A stretch of 7,504 nucleotides of DNA. Origin: JACDAN01 sp035711385 (GTDB lineage Bacteria; Actinomycetota; Thermoleophilia; Gaiellales; Gaiellaceae). This document shows, piece by piece, positions 1 through 5,744 of the stretch (the first letter of the stretch is position 1; each line of letters starts with the position of its first letter). The notes beneath the pieces are model-generated. The model had not been told where the DNA came from. It made no database searches and worked only from the letters and a program-made list of their open reading frames with translations. Both the position numbers and the translations under genes were made by a program. Location of the stretch: positions 1 to 7,504 of the forward strand of contig DASTCG010000163.1 of assembly GCA_035711385.1 (NCBI GenBank). The letters run 5' to 3'.

Positions 1-1
1 G

Positions 2-1204
2 GGCCGCCTCGACGCGACCGCCGAGGAGGTCACCGGCGTCCAGATCGATTCGCGGCGGATCCGCCCCGGAGACCTGTTCGTCGCCGTCGGCGGCGGCTCC
101 GAGTATCTCGACGCGGCGAGGGAGGCCGGCGCGGCCGCGACCCTCCTCCCGGACAATGACCACGCCGCCATGGCCGCGATCGGCCGCGCGGTGCGCGATC
201 GGAGCGACGCCCAGGTCGTCGGGATCACCGGTTCTACCGGCAAGACGTCGACGAAGGACATCCTCGCCGCCCTCGTGCGCCCGCACCGGAGGACGGTCGC
301 CGCCGAGGCGAGCTACAACGCCGAGCTCGGCGTCCCGCTCACGCTTGCCCGCCTGGAGCCGGACACGGAGATCCTCATCGCCGAGCTGGCGATGCGCGGC
401 TTCGGGCAGATCCGCGACCTCTGCGAGATCGCACGTCCGACCGTTGGCGCGATCACGGCCATCGGCCCCGTACACCTCGAGTTCGTCGAGTCCGTCGCCG
501 GCGTGGCTCGGGCGAAGGCGGAGCTGCTCGAGGCGTTGCCGCCGGGTTCGGCGGCGGTGGTCCCCGACGGCGCCGAGGAGCTCGAGCCGCATCTCCGTGA
601 AGACCTCGAGCTGATCCGCGTCGGTGAGGACGCGCGCCTGCTCGCGTTCGAGGAAGGGAGGCTGACCGCCGAGATCCTCGGCGAACGGGTGGAGCTGGAT
701 CTGCCGTTCCGGTCGAGGCACCAGGCGGAGAACGCTGTCGTCGCCCTCGCGATCTACGTGGTGCTCGGACTCCCGCTCGACGAGGCGCACGAGGGCGCGG
801 GCGGAATCCGGTTCTCGCAGCTCCGCGGCGAGGAGATCCCGCTCCCGGGTGGCGGCCTCCTCATCAACGACTGCTGGAACGCGAATCCCGCCTCGATGTC
901 GGCGGCGCTGAGAGAGCTGGGCGCCCGAAACGGCGGACGCCGGGTCGCCGTGCTCGGCGGCATGGCCGAGCTCGGCGCCGAGGGGCCGCGCTACCACCGC
1001 GAGATCGGCGAGCAACTCGGCGGCCTCGACCACGTCATCGCCGTCGGCGAGCTTGCGCGCGACTACGGAGCAGAAGACTGGGTCCCGGGGGCCGCCGAGG
1101 CGGCCGACCGGCTGGCCGAGCTCCTCCAGCCCGGCGACGTCGTGCTCGTCAAGGGCTCCCGCTCGGTAGGCCTCGAGGCCGTCGCCGAGAAACTCAAGCC
1201 ATAA
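2..1204 (+). CDS. murF: UDP-MurNAc-tripeptide--D-Ala-D-Ala ligase MurF (5' partial)
   Basis: Cytoplasmic ATP-dependent ligase that adds D-Ala-D-Ala to the UDP-MurNAc-tripeptide, completing the pentapeptide precursor. The frame is already open at base 2, giving 400 visible residues, so the true start lies upstream; the first in-window ATG (170) is internal because the preceding residues form the Mur N-terminal domain (DSRRIRPGDLFVAV at about 17-30). Other motifs, numbered from base 2: P-loop GSTGKTSTK (77-85), NAELGVPL (106-113), a lysine at 172 in ARAKAE that matches the carbamylated Lys of Mur ligases, HQAENA (240-245), NDCWNANPASM (289-299, highly typical of MurF), LGGMAELG (318-325) and VKGSRSVGLE (383-392). 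The N-terminal domain looks compact: after FVAV it lacks the DGH segment common in MurF. The TAA stop shares one base with the mraY ATG. Identification is secure; only the start is unknown. Confidence 0.96.
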   Translation, partial: GRLDATAEEVTGVQIDSRRIRPGDLFVAVGGGSEYLDAAREAGAAATLLPDNDHAAMAAIGRAVRDRSDAQVVGITGSTGKTSTKDILAALVRPHRRTVAAEASYNAELGVPLTLARLEPDTEILIAELAMRGFGQIRDLCEIARPTVGAITAIGPVHLEFVESVAGVARAKAELLEALPPGSAAVVPDGAEELEPHLREDLELIRVGEDARLLAFEEGRLTAEILGERVELDLPFRSRHQAENAVVALAIYVVLGLPLDEAHEGAGGIRFSQLRGEEIPLPGGGLLINDCWNANPASMSAALRELGARNGGRRVAVLGGMAELGAEGPRYHREIGEQLGGLDHVIAVGELARDYGAEDWVPGAAEAADRLAELLQPGDVVLVKGSRSVGLEAVAEKLKP

Positions 1205-2229
1205 TGGAACGAGTCCTCGCCGCTGGGCTGCTCGCGATGCTCATCTCGATCGTCGCGGGCCCGAAGTTCATCGAGTTCCTGCGCCGGAACGAGATGGGCC
1301 AGCACATCCGCGAGGAAGGCCCCGAGGGACACAGGGTCAAGCAGGGAACGCCGACCATGGGCGGGCTGCTGATGGTCTTCTCCGCCTCCGTCGCCTTCCT
1401 GCTGCTCAGCCACTACACGATCGAGGGCCTGACCGTCTTCTTCGTGATGCTCGGCTGCGCCGGCGTCGGCTTCCTCGATGACTACACGAAGCTGCGCCAC
1501 CGCCGCTCCCTCGGCCTCGCCGGCCGCTGGAAGCTGCTGCTGCTCGCCGCGATCACCGTCGGGCTCGCGTGGGCGGTCGACGACGTGAACGCGCCGACCG
1601 AGATCTACGTGCCCGTCGTGGACTGGCGGGTCGCGCTCTCCTTCGGCTTCTACCTGCTCCTCTTCCTGATCATCGCCGGTGCGGCGAACGGCGCCAACCT
1701 CACCGACGGCATCGACGGGCTCGCGGCAGGGATCGGGATCATCGCGCTCCTCACCTTCACCGCCATAAACGTCGTCGCATACACGCGCTCCGGGCAGTTC
1801 CAGGCCCAACAGGACTTGGCGTCGCTGGACATGGCGATCCTGGGCGCCGCGCTCATCGGCGGGACGATCGGGTTCCTCTGGTACAACGCCTTCCCCGCCG
1901 AGGTGATCATGGGCGACACCGGCTCGATGGCCATCGGCGGCGCGATCGGCGCGTTCGCGGTCATGAGCCAGAGCGAGCTGCTGCTGCTCCTGATCGGCGG
2001 CATCTTCGTGATCGAGGCGCTCTCGGTCATCCTCCAGGTCGCGTCCTTCAGGTACTGGGGCCGCCGTGTGTTCCTGATGGCGCCGATCCACCATCACTTC
2101 GAGATGAAGGCCTGGTCGGAGACGAAGATCATGGTGCGCTTCTGGATCGTCGCCGCGATCCTCTGCGGGGCGGCGTTCGCGCTCTACTACCGGTACTTCC
2201 CGGCCTTCCGCCCGGACCTCACGGGATGA
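1204..2229 (+). CDS. mraY: Phospho-MurNAc-pentapeptide translocase MraY
   Basis: Integral membrane enzyme that transfers phospho-MurNAc-pentapeptide from UDP to undecaprenyl phosphate, making lipid I on the inner face of the membrane. The 341-residue product shows the family signatures in order: KQGTPTMGG (46-54), FLDDYTK (90-96) with the Asp pair D92/D93, NLTDGIDGLA (165-174), GDTGS (237-241) and MAPIHHHFE (292-300). About ten hydrophobic segments are visible, for example near 4-20, 76-90, 111-125, 144-160, 173-193, 210-227, 258-280 and 313-330, matching the known ten-helix fold. It is slightly shorter than the usual 350-360 residues. The start ATG overlaps the murF stop (TAATG) and has only a weak purine-rich stretch upstream, so coupled translation from murF is likely. 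Its TGA stop overlaps another ATG at 2226. Confidence 0.97.
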   Translation: MERVLAAGLLAMLISIVAGPKFIEFLRRNEMGQHIREEGPEGHRVKQGTPTMGGLLMVFSASVAFLLLSHYTIEGLTVFFVMLGCAGVGFLDDYTKLRHRRSLGLAGRWKLLLLAAITVGLAWAVDDVNAPTEIYVPVVDWRVALSFGFYLLLFLIIAGAANGANLTDGIDGLAAGIGIIALLTFTAINVVAYTRSGQFQAQQDLASLDMAILGAALIGGTIGFLWYNAFPAEVIMGDTGSMAIGGAIGAFAVMSQSELLLLLIGGIFVIEALSVILQVASFRYWGRRVFLMAPIHHHFEMKAWSETKIMVRFWIVAAILCGAAFALYYRYFPAFRPDLTG

Positions 2230-2375
2230 CCTACGGAAGGTTCGGCGGGACATTGCTCGTCGCCGGGGTGCGATGGTCGTTCGGAGGCAAGGACGCAGGG
2301 AGCGTTCGTATCGATGAGATTCGGGCGCGACTGAGGACGCCGCCTCGGGGCGAGCTGCGCAGGCCGGCGGCATAG
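2226..2375 (+). CDS. Possible 49-residue ORF in the mraY-murD spacer
   Basis: I do not recognise this product. The ATG overlaps the mraY stop as ATGA, the frame stays open for 49 codons, and it ends with TAG at 2373-2375, just one codon (CGC) before the murD ATG and in the same frame as murD. The predicted peptide is basic, has a short hydrophobic stretch near its N-terminus (GTLLVAGV) and no known motif. Against it: by hand count about 12 of 49 third positions are A or T, clearly more than in the neighbouring genes, and there is no Shine-Dalgarno sequence. It could be a small coupled protein, a leader that delivers ribosomes to murD, or merely an open spacer. It is unlikely to be a MurD N-terminal extension, because MurD already begins at the normal distance from its nucleotide-binding loop. 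Confidence 0.25.
   Translation: MTYGRFGGTLLVAGVRWSFGGKDAGSVRIDEIRARLRTPPRGELRRPAA
2339..2371 (+). promoter_or_regulatory. Possible hairpin over the murD ribosome-binding region
   Basis: GCCGCC at 2339-2344 can pair with GGCGGC at 2366-2371, forming a six-pair GC stem around a 21-base loop that ends seven bases before the murD ATG. No clear Shine-Dalgarno sequence is visible there. Ribosomes crossing the small upstream frame would open it. Such short GC pairings are common by chance in GC-rich DNA, so this is weak. There is no U-run, so it is not an intrinsic terminator. Confidence 0.15.
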
Positions 2376-2378
2376 CGC

Positions 2379-3593
2379 ATGTCTCGCCGTACCTTCCTAG
2401 TGCTCGGGCTCGCTCGCTCGGGCCGGGCGGCGGCGCTCAAGCTCGCCCGTCGACGCAATCGGGTCGTCGCCGTCGACCGCTCGCCGGACGCCGACCCCGG
2501 CAGGCTCGCGGAGGCCGGTGTCGAAGTCCACCTGGGAACCGAGGAGACCGCCTTGCTGGAGGGAGTGGACGTCCTGATCAAGAGCCCCGGTGTGCCGGCC
2601 GAGGCACCGTTCGTGACCGCCGCGCGGGAGCGCGGCATCCCCGTCTGGAGCGAGGTCGAGCTCGGCGGGAGGCTGCTCTCGACGCCGATCCTCGGGGTGA
2701 CCGGAACCAACGGGAAGACGACGACGACGGCGCTGCTCGGCGAGATGCTCGGCGCGCCGGTGGCGGGGAACATCGGCCGGGCGCTCACCGAGCTCGAGGA
2801 CGGCGGTCGCTGGATCGTCTGCGAGCTCTCGAGCTTTCAGCTGGAGGACATCCACGACTTCCGCCCGCGCATCGCGGTCCTCCTCAACCTCGAGCCCGAT
2901 CACCTCGACCGCCACGGGTCGTTCGAGGCCTACCGCGACGCGAAGCTGCGGATCTTCGAGAACCAAGGGGCGGAGGACGTCGCCGTCCTCCCGCGCGGCT
3001 TCGGCGAGATTCCCGGGCAGGGGAGGCGCATCGAGTTCTCGGCGGACGATCCGCTGCCGGCCGAGCCGCGCATCCCCGGCGCGCACAACCGCGAGAACGC
3101 GGCCGCGGCCGTCGCGGCTGCCCGCGAGGCGGGCGCCTCGGAGGAGCGGATCGCTGCTGCGCTGCGGGAATTCCCCGGCGTGCCGCACCGGCTGGAGGAG
3201 GTCGCCGACATCGGCGGCGTCAGGTTCGTCAACGACTCGAAGGCGACGAACGCCGCCGCCGCCCGCCGCGCGGTCGCCTCCTTCGACGCACCGCTGCACG
3301 TGATCCTCGGCGGTCTGGGCAAGAACGAGAGCTACGCGGACCTCGCGGCCGACCTTGGGGCCCGCGGCGCGCGTGCGTATCTCATCGGGGCCGCGGCAGA
3401 CGAGCTCGCGGCCGCGATCGAGGACCACGAGCTCTGCGGCGACCTCGCGACTGCGGTCCGCTCGGCCGCGGCCGCAGCCGAACCGGGCGACGTCGTGCTC
3501 CTCTCGCCGGCCTGCGCCAGCTACGACCAGTTCCGCGACTTCGAGGAGCGGGGCGACGAGTTTCGTCGGCTCGTCGAGGAGCTCCGCCCGTGA
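2379..3593 (+). CDS. murD: UDP-MurNAc-L-alanine--D-glutamate ligase MurD
   Basis: Cytoplasmic ATP-dependent ligase that adds D-glutamate to UDP-MurNAc-L-Ala. The 404-residue product opens with a Rossmann-like loop (VLGLARSG, 8-15), then IKSPGVP (67-73), P-loop GTNGKTTTT (109-117), ELSSFQLE (149-156, strongly MurD-specific), NLEPDHLDRHG (170-180), a candidate carbamylated Lys at 189 in RDAKLRIF, GAHNREN (234-240), HRLE (270-273), NDSKATN (285-291), GGLGKN (311-316) and LSPACASYDQF (375-385). It is shorter than the usual 440-450 residues, mostly because the stretch between about 201 and 234 is condensed. ATG 2379 is chosen because the nucleotide loop follows at the normal spacing and a TAG lies one codon upstream. 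No good ribosome-binding site is visible. Its TGA overlaps the ftsW GTG. Confidence 0.97.
   Translation: MSRRTFLVLGLARSGRAAALKLARRRNRVVAVDRSPDADPGRLAEAGVEVHLGTEETALLEGVDVLIKSPGVPAEAPFVTAARERGIPVWSEVELGGRLLSTPILGVTGTNGKTTTTALLGEMLGAPVAGNIGRALTELEDGGRWIVCELSSFQLEDIHDFRPRIAVLLNLEPDHLDRHGSFEAYRDAKLRIFENQGAEDVAVLPRGFGEIPGQGRRIEFSADDPLPAEPRIPGAHNRENAAAAVAAAREAGASEERIAAALREFPGVPHRLEEVADIGGVRFVNDSKATNAAAARRAVASFDAPLHVILGGLGKNESYADLAADLGARGARAYLIGAAADELAAAIEDHELCGDLATAVRSAAAAAEPGDVVLLSPACASYDQFRDFEERGDEFRRLVEELRP
3576..3581 (+). promoter_or_regulatory. Ribosome-binding site of ftsW
   Basis: GAGGAG sits eight bases before the GTG at 3590, within the end of murD. This spacing supports GTG 3590 as the ftsW start and suggests independent initiation as well as coupling through the GTGA junction. 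Confidence 0.7.
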
Positions 3594-4807
3594 GGAAGGG
3601 GCAGTTCGAGAGCCAGCTCCTGCTTCTCATCACCCTCGCGCTCGTCGCCTTCGGCCTCGTGATGGTCTTCAGCGCCACCTCGGGGCAGGCGACGCTCGGG
3701 AACGGCGACGCGTCGTACTACCTCCGCAAGCAGGGGCTGTACGCGGTCGTCGGAGTCGCCCTGCTCGTCCTGCTGCGACGGATCGACTACCGGAAGCTGC
3801 GGCCGCTGGCGCCGACGCTGGTCGTCGCCACGCTCGGCCTGCTCCTCGCGGTGCTCGCCGTCGGGACGACGGTGAACGGCGCGAAGCGCTGGCTCCAGCT
3901 CGGCCCGGCGATCTTCCAGCCCTCCGAGCTTGCAAAGCTCGCGCTCCTCGTTTGGCTCGCCGCGCACCTCTCGCGCCGCCGCCCGCCGGCCACCCTCGGC
4001 GAGCTGTTCAAGCCGATCGGCCTCGTGGTCGGCGTCTTCTGCGCGCTCTTCCTGGCCGAGCCCGATCTCGGCACGGCGATCATCGTCGTGGTGATGCTGG
4101 GCGGCGTGCTCGTCGTCGCCGGCGCGCCGGGGCGCCTCCTCGCCACGGCCGGGGGTCTCGCGGTCACGCTCGTGCTGGTCGCCGCGTGGTTCGAGCCGTA
4201 CCGCCGCGCACGACTGCTCAGCTTCCTGAACCCGTGGGACGATCCGCAGGGCACCGGCTATCAGACCGTCCAGGCGATGCTCGGCCTCGGCTCCGGCGGG
4301 ATCTTCGGCGCCGGGCTCGGACAGAGCGTCCTGAAGATGTTCTACCTCCCCGAGGCGCACACGGACATGATCTTCGCCATCGTCGGCGAGGAGCTCGGCC
4401 TCGTCGGAACGACTGCCCTGATCGGCGCCTACGCCGCCTTCGGCTACGCCGGCTTCCGCGTCGCCCTCGGCTGCCGGGATCCCTTCGGGAAGCTGCTCGC
4501 GGCCGGGATCACGACGCTGGTCTGCGGCCAGGCGCTCATCAACGTCGCCGCGGTCATGGGTGTGGCGCCGCTCACCGGGATCACCCTGCCGTTCGTCTCC
4601 TACGGCGGCTCGAGCCTCGTCGTGGGGCTCGCCGGCGTGGGGATCCTCCTTAACATCGCTGGCGACCATGGCCGAGCACGGAGGGCAGACGTGCCTGATC
4701 GCAGCAGGCGGAACAGCCGGACACGTTCTTCCGGCGATCGCGGTCGGCGAAGCCCTTCGCGGGCGCGGCGCGCGCGTGACGTTCGCCGGGTCGCCGGATC
4801 GGGTTGA
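3590..4807 (+). CDS. ftsW: Septal peptidoglycan glycosyltransferase FtsW (SEDS family)
   Basis: Polytopic SEDS-family membrane protein that polymerises lipid II at the division septum with a class B penicillin-binding protein. The 405-residue product has about ten hydrophobic segments and the SEDS motifs NGAKRWLQLGP (96-106), QPSELAKLA (110-118), EPDLGTA (157-163), PEAHTDMIFAIVGEELG (254-270) with D259 as the likely catalytic Asp, and LPFVSYGGSSL (333-343). FtsW is preferred over the paralogue RodA because of its position between murD and murG. The start is GTG, overlapping the murD stop as GTGA. The conserved part ends near LLNIA (353-357); the last 48 residues form an Arg-rich tail (17 Arg) that has no family counterpart I recognise and is translated from DNA that also encodes the murG N-terminus in another frame. 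That tail may be genuine or may reflect a frame change; the core identification is secure. Confidence 0.95.
   Translation: MRKGQFESQLLLLITLALVAFGLVMVFSATSGQATLGNGDASYYLRKQGLYAVVGVALLVLLRRIDYRKLRPLAPTLVVATLGLLLAVLAVGTTVNGAKRWLQLGPAIFQPSELAKLALLVWLAAHLSRRRPPATLGELFKPIGLVVGVFCALFLAEPDLGTAIIVVVMLGGVLVVAGAPGRLLATAGGLAVTLVLVAAWFEPYRRARLLSFLNPWDDPQGTGYQTVQAMLGLGSGGIFGAGLGQSVLKMFYLPEAHTDMIFAIVGEELGLVGTTALIGAYAAFGYAGFRVALGCRDPFGKLLAAGITTLVCGQALINVAAVMGVAPLTGITLPFVSYGGSSLVVGLAGVGILLNIAGDHGRARRADVPDRSRRNSRTRSSGDRGRRSPSRARRARDVRRVAGSG
4668..4807 (+). other. 140-base out-of-frame overlap of ftsW and murG
   Basis: The ftsW frame does not stop until TGA 4805-4807, while the best murG start is ATG 4668, so 140 bases are read in two frames. 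In the murG frame they encode the start and the nucleotide-sugar loop GGTAGHV; in the ftsW frame they encode an Arg-rich tail. All other certain overlaps in the window are 1, 4 or 20 bases. Confidence 0.75.
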
Positions 4808-5744
4808 GGCGCGACTCGTTCCGGACGCCGGATTCGAGTTCGATCCGTTTCGGATCTCCGGGTTCCCGCGGCGTCCCGGCGTGGAGCTCGTCCGCGCGGT
4901 TCTGCGCGCCGGCGGCGCGGTGCGTGAAAGTCGTCGGATCCTCGAGCACCGCCGGCCCGATGTCGTCCTCGGCGGCGGCAGCTACGTCGCCGGCCCGATG
5001 GTCCTTGCCGCGGCGACGATGCGGATCCCGACCGCGCTGACCGAGGCGGATGCCCACCTCGGCCTCGCGAACCGGCTCGCCGCGCCGTTCGCGAAGCGGG
5101 TCTTCCTCTCGTATCAGCTCGACGGGCTCGCCCCGCCGAAGTACCGCGTGGTCGGCCGGCCGATCCCGAGCCGCTCCCGCCCGGTGCCGCGCGCAGAAGC
5201 GCGCGCCCGGCTCGGCCTCCCCGCCGAGGGCCGGATTCTCGGCGTCTTCGGCGCGCGGGCCGGCGCGAGGGCCCTGAACGAGCTCGCCGTCGAGACCTGG
5301 GGCGTGAGCGGCCCTCCCGTGCTCCACCTCTCCGGCGAGCGGGACTACGAGGACCTCCGGTCGCGTGTGCAGCGGCCCGAATACCACCTGCTGCCGAGCG
5401 TCGACGAGTTCGGCGCCGCGCTCTCGGCCGTCGACCTCGCGCTCTCCCGCTCGGGCGGAACGGTCTGGGAGTTGGCCGGCGCCGGGTTGCCCTCCGTCCT
5501 CGTGCCGTACCCGCACGCGACCTCCGATCACCAGACGAAGAACGCGCGCTACTTCGAGGAGGGAGGCGGCGCCGTCCTGGTCCCAGAGGCGGCGCTGCTG
5601 CAGGCTCCTGCCGTCGTGGAGTCGCTCCTCGCCGACGACGCACGACTGGAGGAGATGGGAACGGCCATGCGCGCGCTCGCGCGGGAGAACGCCGCCGACC
5701 TGATCGCCCAGGAGCTGATCGAGCTTGCAGCCGCTCGCCGGTAG
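4668..5744 (+). CDS. murG: Lipid II-forming GlcNAc transferase MurG
   Basis: Membrane-associated GT-B glycosyltransferase that moves GlcNAc from UDP-GlcNAc to lipid I, giving lipid II. The 358-residue length is close to the E. coli enzyme. Motifs: GGTAGHVLPA (14-23) with the conserved His19, GGGSYVAGP (102-110), TEADAHLGLANRL (125-137), GARAGARALNE (195-205), SRSGGTVWELAGAGLP (260-275) with Glu268 in the UDP-sugar site, VPYPHATSDHQTKNA (279-293) and a C-terminal helical region. Two motifs depart from the usual form: HEQN-like is TEADAH, and GGSQGA-like is GARAGA. ATG 4668 places the glycine loop at the normal distance; the frame is open further upstream to ATG 4560, but those residues are an ftsW shadow. 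No convincing ribosome-binding site is seen. The gene begins inside the ftsW reading frame and its end overlaps murC by 20 bases. Confidence 0.94.
   Translation: MAEHGGQTCLIAAGGTAGHVLPAIAVGEALRGRGARVTFAGSPDRVEARLVPDAGFEFDPFRISGFPRRPGVELVRAVLRAGGAVRESRRILEHRRPDVVLGGGSYVAGPMVLAAATMRIPTALTEADAHLGLANRLAAPFAKRVFLSYQLDGLAPPKYRVVGRPIPSRSRPVPRAEARARLGLPAEGRILGVFGARAGARALNELAVETWGVSGPPVLHLSGERDYEDLRSRVQRPEYHLLPSVDEFGAALSAVDLALSRSGGTVWELAGAGLPSVLVPYPHATSDHQTKNARYFEEGGGAVLVPEAALLQAPAVVESLLADDARLEEMGTAMRALARENAADLIAQELIELAAARR
5710..5714 (+). promoter_or_regulatory. Ribosome-binding site deciding the murC TTG start
   Basis: AGGAG lies ten bases before TTG 5725 and just before an in-frame TGA (5716-5718). 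With no ATG or GTG between that stop and the MurC nucleotide loop, this site supports the TTG start. A second SD-like AGGAGG at 5743-5748 has no usable start after it. Confidence 0.55.

Noticed and set aside
2253..2320. Possible internal promoter in the mraY-murD spacer (TTGCTC at 2253, TATCGA at 2309)
   Set aside because: The spacing between the two elements is far too long, and no properly spaced -10/-35 pair could be found.
1063..2373. 436-codon open frame on the minus strand opposite murF and mraY
   Set aside because: The translation is charged and low in complexity with no motif, and mraY on the other strand has every family signature. It is a by-product of GC-rich codon use.
1569..2375. 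Longer 268-codon version of the spacer frame, starting inside mraY
   Set aside because: The part before 2226 is an Arg-rich shadow of mraY. Only the last 49 codons lie outside mraY and merit consideration.
3355..4653. 432-codon plus-strand frame across murD and ftsW
   Set aside because: Arg/Ala/Pro-rich out-of-frame translation of two well-identified genes, with no motif or ribosome-binding site.
4560..4667. Upstream extension of murG from ATG 4560
   Set aside because: The 36 extra residues are an out-of-frame reading of the conserved FtsW SYGGSS region, and MurG proteins begin close to the GGTAGH loop.
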